Part shown: positions 37,214-45,862 of the stretch, in pieces
How the letters are laid out: each line of letters begins with the position of its first letter
Numbering within the stretch: the first letter of the stretch is position 1
Source of the DNA: Candidatus Delongbacteria bacterium
GTDB taxonomy: Bacteria > UBA4055
Length of the DNA stretch: 64,000 nt
Reading direction: 5' to 3'
Assembly: GCA_016937995.1 (NCBI GenBank)
Contig: JAFGVM010000016.1
Span: forward strand, 124,001-188,000
The notes under the pieces: model-generated
What the model saw: only the letters and a program-made list of their open reading frames with translations
The model's database searches: none
Told to the model about the DNA's origin: nothing
Translations under genes and position numbers: made by a program

Positions 37214-37300
37214 CGGGGAACACAGGATTCGAACCTGCGGAAGGGTTACCCCTTCAACAGTTTAGCAAACTGCCGCTTTAAGCCTCTCAGCCAATTCCCC
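37214..37300 (-). tRNA. tRNA-Ser (anticodon GCT)
   Basis: 87 bases with the long variable arm of a class II tRNA. On the minus strand: acceptor GGGGAAT/GTTCCCC, anticodon stem GCAGT/ACTGT enclosing TTGCTAA (anticodon GCT), variable arm GAAGGGGTAACCCTTC, and T loop TTCGAAT. CCA is not encoded. Confidence 0.95.
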
Positions 37301-37427
37301 GTTTAGAATCAAGAGTGTTTATGCTCTTGAATTCTTTTATTTTAGGATCAAGAGTGAAGTTATGAACTCTTAATTCTAAAATCCTATGTAAACAAGAGTG
37401 TTTTTGCGAACACTCTTGAAATCTCAG
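37301..37427. repeat. Cluster of inverted repeats between the two tRNA-Ser genes
   Basis: AAGAGTGTT and AACACTCTT make a perfect stem (about 37394-37417). The sequences TTTAGAATCAAGAGTG and TTTAGGATCAAGAGTG occur as direct repeats, with inverse copies of the same AAGAGT core between them. These probably form stems in the tRNA precursor and could guide processing. Confidence 0.6.
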
Positions 37428-37511
37428 CGGAGGATGAGGGACTCGAACCCCCAAGGGCGCAAACCCGGCGGTTTTCAAGACCGCTGCCTTACCAATTAGG
37501 ACTAATCCTCC
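37428..37511 (-). tRNA. tRNA-Ser (anticodon TGA)
   Basis: 84 bases, class II. On the minus strand: acceptor GGAGGAT/ATCCTCC, anticodon stem GCGGT/ACCGC enclosing CTTGAAA (anticodon TGA), variable arm CGGGTTTGCGCCCTTGG, and T loop TTCGAGT. It lies upstream of tRNA-Ser(GCT) on the same transcript. Confidence 0.95.
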
Positions 37512-37546
37512 GTTCTCGTGGAGAGACCTCCGCTTTTGAGAATGCA

Positions 37547-37575
37547 AAGATAATGCATTTTTGAAAACTTGTCAA
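37547..37575 (-). promoter_or_regulatory. Promoter of the tRNA-Ser pair
   Basis: On the minus strand TTGACA (37570-37575), a 17-base spacer and TATCTT (37547-37552), about 35 bases before tRNA-Ser(TGA). Confidence 0.8.
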
Positions 37576-37627
37576 GAAATTTTGACAGGTAAAATTACAA
37601 ATTTTTTACATTTTAAAAAATTAATTC

Positions 37628-38491
37628 TTAATTCAGTTTTTCAAGCTTGACCAATGCACCGGCGACCCATGTCGGTTTAGGTTTTTCATAAATTATGCTC
37701 ATATCATCGCTGACAACATCCAGTATTTCACTCTTAAATGATCCAATTAAATATCTGAGTACCTGACCGACATCCCTTGCATCACTTTTACTTTTGACAC
37801 TGAATTCATTATATGCCGAATAGTCACCTTTTGAAAGTATATCCAACCCTTTGTTTATGGTAATTTCAGCAAGTTGAAGACCACCTTGTTCAGGTTCTAG
37901 TGCCAACCCGATCGGATCACCATATCCCGCACCATGATGAAAAAGATCACCTGTAGCAACAATTACCGCATTGCTGAATTGAGCTTTCAGCTCTTGCATC
38001 CCCGGTATCTTATCAGGTGAACCTCCTGCTAAATATGGGTATCTTAAGATTAATTCAGGAGATTTAACATTTCTTCTTTTGATCTCCTCGTTCCAAAGAA
38101 ATAAGAAATTTAGCAAAGAGAATTCGTTTTCCCATTCTTTTCTAAAATCTAATCCCGGACCCTGGATTCCCCAGAAAACTTCTTTTTTAGGATCACCACC
38201 GTATGCAACACGTTTTCTGGCATCATCAAGTTCTTTCGTTAATGCGTGTAGAACTCCAAGTACGATCACCTTATCTTTTCCACTGTTCAAACAGGCATGA
38301 ACAACCGCAGCTGTCTGATGACCGCAAATTTCTATATTACTATGTGGGAATATTAATGATCCTCCTGATCTAAGCACGTCAGCAAGATCCCATTTCATAC
38401 CCTCATTTAAAATTTCGTCAATTTGTTCTTTTTTTAAGTTAGAATGCCTTTTTATGGCTTCCTGTTTGAAATCAGGTATAATATTTTCCAT
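37628..38491 (-). CDS. MEMO-family (AmmeMemoRadiSam system B-like) protein
   Basis: 287 residues resembling the MEMO family, related to extradiol dioxygenases. Family-like segments are PHSNIEICGHQTAAVVHA (the PHAGY-type motif), VIVLGVLHA (second His) and VIVATGDLFHHGAGYGDP (the SDLSHYG-type motif). These His residues probably bind a metal. The usual partner genes (AmmeCR1, radical SAM) are not adjacent, and the motifs are divergent. The start ATG 38491 has GAGAGG five bases upstream; a GTG two codons earlier is less likely. It is divergent from hemW. Confidence 0.7.
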   Translation of the reverse strand: MENIIPDFKQEAIKRHSNLKKEQIDEILNEGMKWDLADVLRSGGSLIFPHSNIEICGHQTAAVVHACLNSGKDKVIVLGVLHALTKELDDARKRVAYGGDPKKEVFWGIQGPGLDFRKEWENEFSLLNFLFLWNEEIKRRNVKSPELILRYPYLAGGSPDKIPGMQELKAQFSNAVIVATGDLFHHGAGYGDPIGLALEPEQGGLQLAEITINKGLDILSKGDYSAYNEFSVKSKSDARDVGQVLRYLIGSFKSEILDVVSDDMSIIYEKPKPTWVAGALVKLEKLN

Positions 38492-38575
38492 ATTCACCTC
38501 TCATGGTTTTCTACTTACAATTTAAACATAAACTTTTTAATTTGTTATAATTTTATTGTTCGGTTAAATTTGAAC

Positions 38576-39709
38576 ATGGAAATAATTGAGAATGTATATA
38601 TTCATATCCCTTTTTGTGATAGTAAATGTCCATATTGTGATTTTTACTCGATCACAACACAAGATAATTCCATAAAAAACAAATATGTCAGTAAATTGCT
38701 CGAGGAAATTGAACAATACTGTGATATTATCTCACCAAATATTAGATCTGTTTATATCGGGGGAGGAACTCCTAACTCTCTTGATGCTCTCAGTCTGGAA
38801 AACTTACTTACCGGTTTATTAAACCAGATCCATCTTGCAGAGGGCTACGAATTTACAGTAGAAGTAAATCCGGGATCTGTTACTGAAGAAAAATTAAAAT
38901 TATTCAAAGAATTTGGGATTAACCGATTATCTGTCGGATCTCAGACATTTTTAAAGAAAGAGTTGAAAACATTGGGAAGGACACATTCTCCTCAGGATAT
39001 ATTTAGAACTTTTAATACTGCAAGAAAACTGGGGTTTAACAATATAAATTTAGATCTTATTTTTTCTATTCCAGGACAAACAATCAATTCCCTGATCTAT
39101 ACTTTGAATAAGCTTGCCGAACTGGATCCTGAACATATATCCGCCTATATGCTGACATATTATGAAGGAACAGAATTTTACAGAAGATCGGTAAAAAAAG
39201 ATCTCATAAAAATTGTTGATGATATTGAAGTGGAATATTATGACTTTGTTAAGGAATTCTTAGGATCAAAAGGTTTTGAGCATTATGAATTATCGAATTT
39301 TTCTAAAAAAAATAAAATGTCGAACCACAATCTTAACACATGGAATTTTGGAGCTTACATTGGACTGGGTACTTCCGCCCATTCATTTTATTTAGACTCA
39401 CGTTGGTTCAACGATAACAATGTAAAGAATTACATTGATTTAAAATTCAATAAATATCCAAATAGATCGACCCTAAGTCTTACAGACAAAAAGAATGAGT
39501 ATATCATGCTCGGGTTAAGAAAAACCAGTGGTATTTCACTTGAAAACTACAATAACTTTTTTGGTAATACTATTGATTTTGATTTTAGGAAAAAAATCGG
39601 GAAATATCTTGAAAATAATTATTTAATACTGGACGAAAGCAGGCTTTATTTAAATCCCGAGAAGATAAACATTTACAATTCGATCGTATCAGACATTTTA
39701 CTGGATTGA
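38576..39709 (+). CDS. hemW: Radical SAM heme chaperone HemW
   Basis: 377-residue radical SAM protein of the coproporphyrinogen-dehydrogenase-like family; current understanding is heme insertion or trafficking rather than HemN activity. The iron-sulfur ligands are Cys14, Cys18 and Cys21 (PFCDSKCPYCDFYS), followed by VYIGGGTPNSL, EVNPGSV, GINRLSVGSQTF and NINLDLIFSIPGQT. The HemW_C region covers the last 80 residues. The frame is open upstream to 38444, but that would add a non-family extension; ATG 38576 puts the typical YIHIPFC start in place. Confidence 0.93.
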   Translation: MEIIENVYIHIPFCDSKCPYCDFYSITTQDNSIKNKYVSKLLEEIEQYCDIISPNIRSVYIGGGTPNSLDALSLENLLTGLLNQIHLAEGYEFTVEVNPGSVTEEKLKLFKEFGINRLSVGSQTFLKKELKTLGRTHSPQDIFRTFNTARKLGFNNINLDLIFSIPGQTINSLIYTLNKLAELDPEHISAYMLTYYEGTEFYRRSVKKDLIKIVDDIEVEYYDFVKEFLGSKGFEHYELSNFSKKNKMSNHNLNTWNFGAYIGLGTSAHSFYLDSRWFNDNNVKNYIDLKFNKYPNRSTLSLTDKKNEYIMLGLRKTSGISLENYNNFFGNTIDFDFRKKIGKYLENNYLILDESRLYLNPEKINIYNSIVSDILLD

Positions 39710-39715
39710 CCTTCT

Positions 39716-40018
39716 TTAGATCTCGTAATCCACAACATGATGATCTTCAGTGACATTATCAATATATTCTCTTACTATCACGTGCTTGGGATGTCTAAGA
39801 TAATGATCCAGATCAGCCCTATTATCAAATTCTGAGTAAAGAACAATATCGTATGAAGAAGGAGAATTTGAAAAATTCATACCCACTTCAAATTTCTTTA
39901 TCTCAAATATATTTGGTTTGAGGCTTTCTAATCTTCTTTTTACTTCCATTGCATTGCCGATCTTCAATGCAACATCAGAGTCTTTTTTCATACTCCACAT
40001 TACTATATGCTTGATCAT
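39716..40018 (-). CDS. Stress-responsive A/B barrel (Dabb) domain protein
   Basis: 100 residues forming one Dabb domain, a small ferredoxin-like dimeric fold. The N-terminal IKHIVMWSMK strand with its conserved His, the LVxxG-like FEVGMNFS segment, YDIVLYSEF and HYLRHPKHVIVREYI are characteristic. The functions of this family are mostly unknown. GGAGG precedes the ATG. It is just downstream of queE in the same direction. Confidence 0.88.
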   Translation of the reverse strand: MIKHIVMWSMKKDSDVALKIGNAMEVKRRLESLKPNIFEIKKFEVGMNFSNSPSSYDIVLYSEFDNRADLDHYLRHPKHVIVREYIDNVTEDHHVVDYEI

Positions 40019-40049
40019 ATATCCTCCGATTACTTTTTAATGAATATTA

Positions 40050-40691
40050 CTATTTGGCTTTTTTATCACCCCAGATAAGTTTATGCAACTGTATCTGATA
40101 TCTTACATTCAATTCATCACTCAATATTTTTTCCGCGAATTCTTCATCTGATATATTTGAGTTAAAAACTCTTGATACCAGTATTGAGCGATCAGTTTCT
40201 AAATTGTTTTTTTTTATAATATCCTTCATTTCATTATAATCAAAAAAGTCCGATAAAACAAACTTTATTTCATCTTTTTTTGTAAGAATTTTAAAATTTT
40301 CCGTTAAAAAAGAGTCTGATTCTCCTGAACTGTGGAGTTTAATATCAACAATTTTGACAACTTCATCGGGAATATTCTTCAAGGAAATTGATCCATTCGT
40401 TTCCAGTAATATTTTGTATTCCCTGGCGATCAATTGTTCGATCAAAGGTATCAATTCATCTTTTTGTAGCAGAGGTTCCCCACCGGTGAACTCTATCAAA
40501 TTAGTGTTAAATTTTTCAATGATCTTAAGAAGTTCTTCGGCACTGTGATCTTCACCTTCGTAGTATGCATATGCAGTATCACACCAACTGCATCTTAAAT
40601 TACAGCCAGATAATCTTACGAAAGTACAGGGAAGTCCCATGTATGAGGACTCTCCCTGTAACGATCTAAATATCTCATTAACTTTGATCAT
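40050..40691 (-). CDS. queE: 7-carboxy-7-deazaguanine synthase
   Basis: Radical SAM enzyme of queuosine/7-deazaguanine synthesis that ring-contracts CPH4 to CDG. 213 residues. It has the family start EIFRSLQGESSYMG, iron-sulfur ligands Cys30, Cys34 and Cys37 (CNLRCSWCDT), and the SAM-binding FTGGEPLLQ motif. Other queuosine genes (queC, queD, folE) are not in the window. It lies nine bases downstream of the degenerate beta-CASP gene. Confidence 0.94.
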   Translation of the reverse strand: MIKVNEIFRSLQGESSYMGLPCTFVRLSGCNLRCSWCDTAYAYYEGEDHSAEELLKIIEKFNTNLIEFTGGEPLLQKDELIPLIEQLIAREYKILLETNGSISLKNIPDEVVKIVDIKLHSSGESDSFLTENFKILTKKDEIKFVLSDFFDYNEMKDIIKKNNLETDRSILVSRVFNSNISDEEFAEKILSDELNVRYQIQLHKLIWGDKKAK

Positions 40692-40700
40692 ATACGATGA

Positions 40701-43073
40701 CTAGTAAATTTCATTTTCCTTATCAAAGACCAGATTGACAAATTTATCATTTTTCAGATCTGAATTTTCGTTGACAGAAACCAACCCCTTAAGGTTTTTA
40801 GATGTGCTTACAGTGTTAAATATCATCTCAGGTCCTGAACGAACTATGTAATTGAAAGAATTTACTTTAATGTCCTGATTATTGTCAGGGTCCATCAAGT
40901 CTTTAATTTTATCAAGCATACTTTGATATTCGTCCGTTCTATCTGTTGGTACAAGAATAAGGTTATTCGTGAAGACCTTATTCTTTATGACCATATCCAC
41001 CTCTGCTTTCTCAAAAGGAATAAGAAATATTATTGGTGAATCTGTTGAAAATTTCTTATAGAACTCGTACTCATCAACAAAAGGTTCCACGTTCTGAATA
41101 CTTCTAATGAACAGCTCTTTATCCTCAAAGTGATCTCCCCAGCTTGATCCGAAATTAAGCAACTTGTTAATTTCTTTGTTAACAAGACTGAACGTTGAAT
41201 CCCCTGAAACGATCGGATAATTTACACCAGCAGAAAATAACTCCTGAAGAATATGCTGCTGCTGACCTATCATATCGGAAAAGATGAAAACCTGCTTTCC
41301 ATCCTGAAGCTTTTCTTTGATCTGATCTATCGGCATAGGTAAAACTTCATCATGAGCATCAAGATCAGATTTAAAGAATATGTAATTATACTGCATCATG
41401 TCTACATCAGCACCTTTAAGCAAGCCGGATGATTCCTGACAAATATTGCTTAGGTATACGACATTTTCGCTTGAATCCCTGATCTCTACTATTGAAGCTC
41501 CCGGTATACATCCCGCGTTAAAGAATTTAATATTTATGAGCCCCTTGAAATTATAACCTTTACCCTGAGGAGTGATCCTTATGACCCTTTCATTTACCAG
41601 ATCTATCTCCTGCTTTGTAAATTCAGTCTGAGTATCACTCATACCTATAACGGTCGAGTTGATTACTTTCATCCATTTGATCCTTGATACCTTATAAGTG
41701 ATATCTGAAGTAAACAATTTCGCATTTGGATTCTTCGCCATGATCTTTGGGATCAGATTCAACTTGTCCTTTCTTGCATCAGTTAAAACTACAATGTCAA
41801 GATCATCACCCTCGTATGTCTCAGAAGGGTCGATAAGTATTTTTACACCTGTCATTTCCAGCAACATAGATTCATTGAATTTTTTTGTGCAAAGACTGGT
41901 TGCTTTCAGGTAGTTGTCCTTATCTATAAGGTCAATTTTATTTTTCCTTTTTTCATACCTGGATAAAATCGAACCGTTAATATCACCGTTATACTCAATA
42001 TACTCAATTTGGAACGGCATAGTGCCTAATTTAGCCTGATTTTGAAAGTACTGATCAACTGACTCGATGAGTTCCTTATTTCCGGTATAGAATATCAAAT
42101 ATTTCGCAGAGAGTTTCTCAAAGATCAAATATTTAACTGTGAAATTCTCATTCAGTAGTGAATGTTGAAGCTTAAATTGAAGGATCATAGTATCAAGTTT
42201 CTCTTTGATAAAAATGTAGTTCTGATAAAAACTGTTCAGATAGCTTAAATTTTTACCATCCTCAGGTACGACCACTATATTATGCTCAAGATATATTTTC
42301 TCTTTGACTTCATTGAAAACTTTAAGCAGGTTCTGATAGAATTTGCCATGATTAGTATCCGGTTCGGAGATAAAGTTGATCACGTACCCGGTACCTAATT
42401 TAAAGTAGATATCGAGTATCCTGTCCGTTATCGACAACGATACACCTTTGTTCTCAAAGATTATTCTGTCGAATAATGTCTCATTCCTCTTTAAAAAGTC
42501 TATTACGATCTCTTTTATCTCCACTGGTGATAGATTACTTTTTCTCACCACATAATTTATAACTTTTTTCTCTTCGATCACCGGCTTTGATGAAGCTTCA
42601 TCTTTTTTTGGTTCTTCTTGTAAAAATTCTCCTCTAATGGTATTCTTTATAAAAATTTTTAGATCTTGTTTAAGTGTTTTAATGTCATCCTTTTTTTCAT
42701 TCAACAATTCTTCAATTTCTTTTTTTACTCTGGAGGTTAATTCTATTTCACTTGTGTTTAAAATATTTTCATAACAGATGATATCATTTAAGTTAGATTC
42801 TATTTTATTCAATTCAGAGTAATCTGTCACATAATTTACTACATCCTTTCCATCACTGTCAGTGTCAAATTTTATAAAACTATCAGATATATCCTCTAAT
42901 ATCCGTTTTGATTCTTTCAGTAAATTTTCATTCATCTCTCTGATTTTCTCAGGCATTTTTGAAAAATCCTCAGATTCAAGATACTGAATAGTTTTCTTAC
43001 TCTCTTTCAACTTTGATAAATAATCTTTATCAACAGCTATTCCTTTCACCAGTTCCAGAATTTTTTGATTCAT
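40701..43073 (-). CDS. Degenerate metallo-beta-lactamase/beta-CASP nuclease-like protein with coiled-coil N-terminus
   Basis: About 790 residues. Residues 1-180 are charged and largely coiled-coil. From about 405 the sequence follows the plan of beta-CASP RNases: a GVKILIDPSE strand (active enzymes have iLiDcG), then VVLTDARKDKL at 429-438 where active enzymes have THaHxDH, then an AGCIPGAS stretch (Cys522) where they have AGHxxGS, a VYLSN strand where they have the GD motif, and ADVDMMQYNYIFFKSD in place of the EsTYG segment. The metal-binding His residues are lost, so nuclease activity is unlikely. ATG 43073 is chosen because GGAG lies six bases before it; the frame opens at TTG 43106. The assignment is by pattern, not by search. 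Confidence 0.6.
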   Translation of the reverse strand: MNQKILELVKGIAVDKDYLSKLKESKKTIQYLESEDFSKMPEKIREMNENLLKESKRILEDISDSFIKFDTDSDGKDVVNYVTDYSELNKIESNLNDIICYENILNTSEIELTSRVKKEIEELLNEKKDDIKTLKQDLKIFIKNTIRGEFLQEEPKKDEASSKPVIEEKKVINYVVRKSNLSPVEIKEIVIDFLKRNETLFDRIIFENKGVSLSITDRILDIYFKLGTGYVINFISEPDTNHGKFYQNLLKVFNEVKEKIYLEHNIVVVPEDGKNLSYLNSFYQNYIFIKEKLDTMILQFKLQHSLLNENFTVKYLIFEKLSAKYLIFYTGNKELIESVDQYFQNQAKLGTMPFQIEYIEYNGDINGSILSRYEKRKNKIDLIDKDNYLKATSLCTKKFNESMLLEMTGVKILIDPSETYEGDDLDIVVLTDARKDKLNLIPKIMAKNPNAKLFTSDITYKVSRIKWMKVINSTVIGMSDTQTEFTKQEIDLVNERVIRITPQGKGYNFKGLINIKFFNAGCIPGASIVEIRDSSENVVYLSNICQESSGLLKGADVDMMQYNYIFFKSDLDAHDEVLPMPIDQIKEKLQDGKQVFIFSDMIGQQQHILQELFSAGVNYPIVSGDSTFSLVNKEINKLLNFGSSWGDHFEDKELFIRSIQNVEPFVDEYEFYKKFSTDSPIIFLIPFEKAEVDMVIKNKVFTNNLILVPTDRTDEYQSMLDKIKDLMDPDNNQDIKVNSFNYIVRSGPEMIFNTVSTSKNLKGLVSVNENSDLKNDKFVNLVFDKENEIY

Positions 43074-43341
43074 AATTTGCTCCATTATATGATTTATAAT
43101 TTTCAACCCGAACTTAATTCCGGGTTATCTCAGGCCTTTAATAAACCCAAGCTAAGCAATATATTAAGTCATTAAAATAATATCAAGCTTAATATTTTTC
43201 CAGCAGTGGTATATTCCGGTGTTGAAGACTGCTTTCGGTCGTTCAAAATATTGAACTATCTTTATATTTGCCTGATTGAGCCAATTCAATTATATTCAAG
43301 TCTGTAATTAATAACAATCTCAACTTATATAGATTAATTTC

Positions 43342-44439
43342 ATGAACGAACATATCAAATACATGAAAGTAGCTCTGAAAGAAGCTTTGAAAGGAAAGGG
43401 AAATGTATCACCGAATCCTTTGGTAGGTGCTGTTATTGTAAAAAATGGAAAGGTCATTGGAAAAGGAGCTCATTTAAAATACGGCCGTGAACATGCTGAG
43501 ATTAATGCCTTCAATAATTGTACAGAAAGTCCGGTTGGTGCTGATCTTTATGTTACTTTAGAACCTTGTTCTCATCATGGAAAGACCCCTCCCTGCACAG
43601 AAAGAATAATCAAAGAAAAGATATCGAGGGTATTCATAGCTACTTTAGATCCATTTAAGGAAGTAAATGGGAGTGGTGTGATAAAATTGAGAAATGCAGG
43701 TATAAAAGTAGAAGTTGGGATGCTTGAGTCAGAAGCAAAAATAATGAATGAATTTTTTCTTCATTTTCATAATACCGGTATGCCATTCATAACAATAAAA
43801 TCAGCGATCAGTCTTGATGGATCTATCGCAACAGATACAGGTGATTCAAAATGGATAACTTCGGCAAAAAGCAGAAGATATGTCCATCAACTAAGGAATG
43901 ATTATGATGCTGTTCTAGTAGGAAGGAAAACAGTTGAAAAAGATGACCCCGAATTAACTGTTAGAGCGGTAAAAGGCCGAAATCCGAAAAGGATCATTAT
44001 TGATAAAGACCTTAAGCTGGATATTGGTCACAAAGTTTTATCAGATCAGTTTACGGATAATACTATAATTTTGACCTCGGATAATAATAAAATTTCTCAA
44101 AAAGAAACAATATTGGGAAACAGAGGTATAACAATCCTTAAAATAAAAGTTACAGATGGTAGTATAGATTTAAAAGAGGCTATGAAAAAATTGGGTGATC
44201 TTGGAATTAATTCGATCATTGTTGAAGGTGGAGGATGCACAAATTCTATCTTTCTGAAAGAAAAACTTGCAAACAGGATTAATTTATTTATCGCTCCTAT
44301 TATTATTGGAAGTTCGAAAAAATTTACGTATGATCTGGGAATTAAGTCTGTTTCTGAGTCAATACGTATAGTTGACAAAAAAATGATCAAGTATGGTAGT
44401 GACATTTTGATAAACGGAAAAATTGAGTACACTCTTTAA
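43342..44439 (+). CDS. ribD: Bifunctional diaminohydroxyphosphoribosylaminopyrimidine deaminase / uracil reductase
   Basis: Two consecutive steps of riboflavin synthesis. 365 residues. The N-terminal deaminase has zinc ligands His51 (HAEINAF, with catalytic Glu53), Cys76 and Cys85 (LEPCSHHGKTPPC). The C-terminal reductase has TIKSAISLDGSIATDTGDSKWIT, DAVLVGRKTVEKDDPELT and IIVEGGG. No FMN riboswitch is evident upstream and no other rib genes are adjacent. The sugar transferase gene begins almost at once after its stop. Confidence 0.95.
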   Translation: MNEHIKYMKVALKEALKGKGNVSPNPLVGAVIVKNGKVIGKGAHLKYGREHAEINAFNNCTESPVGADLYVTLEPCSHHGKTPPCTERIIKEKISRVFIATLDPFKEVNGSGVIKLRNAGIKVEVGMLESEAKIMNEFFLHFHNTGMPFITIKSAISLDGSIATDTGDSKWITSAKSRRYVHQLRNDYDAVLVGRKTVEKDDPELTVRAVKGRNPKRIIIDKDLKLDIGHKVLSDQFTDNTIILTSDNNKISQKETILGNRGITILKIKVTDGSIDLKEAMKKLGDLGINSIIVEGGGCTNSIFLKEKLANRINLFIAPIIIGSSKKFTYDLGIKSVSESIRIVDKKMIKYGSDILINGKIEYTL

Positions 44440-44453
44440 ATTTGAAAACTGAT

Positions 44454-45845
44454 ATGAAGATCTCAAAAGAAAAAAAACTGCTGGTTTTAACAGATTTTAT
44501 TACTATAAATACTTCGACTGCGGTTCTTTTTTTTATTAAATTTAAATCCGGGCTTTTCCCGTCAACTCTGGATCATTCATACAGCGAATTGCTGTTGATG
44601 ATGCCGGTAATATATCTATTCTGGGTAATTTTCTTTCATATGAGAGATATGTACAGGTCATTTTATTTTAGAAGTGCCGCAGAAATATTCCTCAACTGTT
44701 TATCCAGTTTGACTATCGGGCTCGCAATTGTCTACATGATCACAGTGGAATTAAACGATCCGGAAACCTATTTCAGGATACCGTTACTCATATACTACTT
44801 CATAATGATATCTCTGGTCGCATTCGGCAGACTAACATTCAAACTTACTTTGAATAAATACCTCAGGAAAGGTATCGGCTTAAGAAATGCTCTGGTTATC
44901 GGTTATAATAAATCAGCAAAAAAGATAGTCAGGGAGTATCTGAAAGGCAGTTTATTAGGTTTGAAAATTGTTGGATTTATTGATGATGACCCTGATAACC
45001 CCGATTACCGTGGGATAAAGACCATAGGAAATTTCAATAACTTCGACAAACTCATAACAACTGAACAAATACGAGAGATAATAATTTCGATAGAGTCAAA
45101 AGATCCTCTTCTGATAAATAAGATCATTCTTAAATCAAAAGACAGAAATGTCTTCTACAAAGTTGTACCGTCATTAAATGACATTATTAGCGGAAATGTA
45201 CGAACCTATGAACTTTTTAATTTTACTCTTCTTGAGTTATTCCCGGATATTCTGTCTCCGTTTCAGAGATTCCTGAAACGAAGTATGGATATGATCGCAT
45301 CTTTCATTTTGCTTGTTATTTCTTTACCAATTATGATAATTTCTGCTATAATAATAAAATTTGATTCTCCCGGAAGAATAATATACACCCAAAAGAGAGT
45401 TGGAAAGGATTTTAAGGAGTTCACTGTTTACAAGTTCAGATCAATGAGACAGGATGCTGAAGCAAAGACCGGTGCTGTATGGGCAACAAAAAATGATCCC
45501 AGGATAACGAAATTCGGTAATTTTATGAGAAAGACCCGTATCGATGAATTACCACAGTTGATCAATGTGCTATTGGGAAATATGAGCTTTGTAGGTCCAA
45601 GACCTGAGCGGAAAATATTTGTGGATAAATTTATAAAGAACATACCCTTCTATTACAAAAGACTGCATGTCAAACCCGGTTTGACAGGCTGGGCTCAGGT
45701 AAAACATAAGTATGATGAATCAGTTGAAGATGTGAAAGAAAAGCTTAAATACGATCTCTTTTACATAGAAAACTTATCTTTAAAATTGGATTTTATCATT
45801 TTATTACATACCATTAAGGTTGTTGTGAATTTTAGAGGCCATTAA
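44454..45845 (+). CDS. Polyprenyl glycosylphosphotransferase (WbaP/WcaJ type)
   Basis: Starts surface-polysaccharide repeat-unit synthesis by moving a sugar phosphate to undecaprenyl phosphate. 463 residues: four N-terminal membrane helices, a CoA_binding_3-like domain (NALVIGYNKSAKKIV, IVGFIDDDP), a fifth hydrophobic helix at about 285-310, and the Bac_transf catalytic domain (RSMDMIASFILL, YKFRSM, RKTRIDELPQLINVL, SFVGPRPE, KPGLTGWAQV). The frame begins at TTG 44442, but I use ATG 44454; neither has a good ribosome site. The SLBB exporter follows 17 bases later. The CoA-binding part resembles that of the 12611 fusion. Confidence 0.9.
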   Translation: MKISKEKKLLVLTDFITINTSTAVLFFIKFKSGLFPSTLDHSYSELLLMMPVIYLFWVIFFHMRDMYRSFYFRSAAEIFLNCLSSLTIGLAIVYMITVELNDPETYFRIPLLIYYFIMISLVAFGRLTFKLTLNKYLRKGIGLRNALVIGYNKSAKKIVREYLKGSLLGLKIVGFIDDDPDNPDYRGIKTIGNFNNFDKLITTEQIREIIISIESKDPLLINKIILKSKDRNVFYKVVPSLNDIISGNVRTYELFNFTLLELFPDILSPFQRFLKRSMDMIASFILLVISLPIMIISAIIIKFDSPGRIIYTQKRVGKDFKEFTVYKFRSMRQDAEAKTGAVWATKNDPRITKFGNFMRKTRIDELPQLINVLLGNMSFVGPRPERKIFVDKFIKNIPFYYKRLHVKPGLTGWAQVKHKYDESVEDVKEKLKYDLFYIENLSLKLDFIILLHTIKVVVNFRGH

Positions 45846-45862
45846 AATTTGGAGTTATCAGA

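Noticed and set aside
38444-38575. N-terminal extension of hemW from 38444
   Set aside because: It overlaps the divergent MEMO-like gene and adds non-family sequence; ATG 38576 fits the family start.
43107-43341. FMN riboswitch before ribD
   Set aside because: None of the conserved FMN-aptamer segments could be found in the 235 bases upstream.
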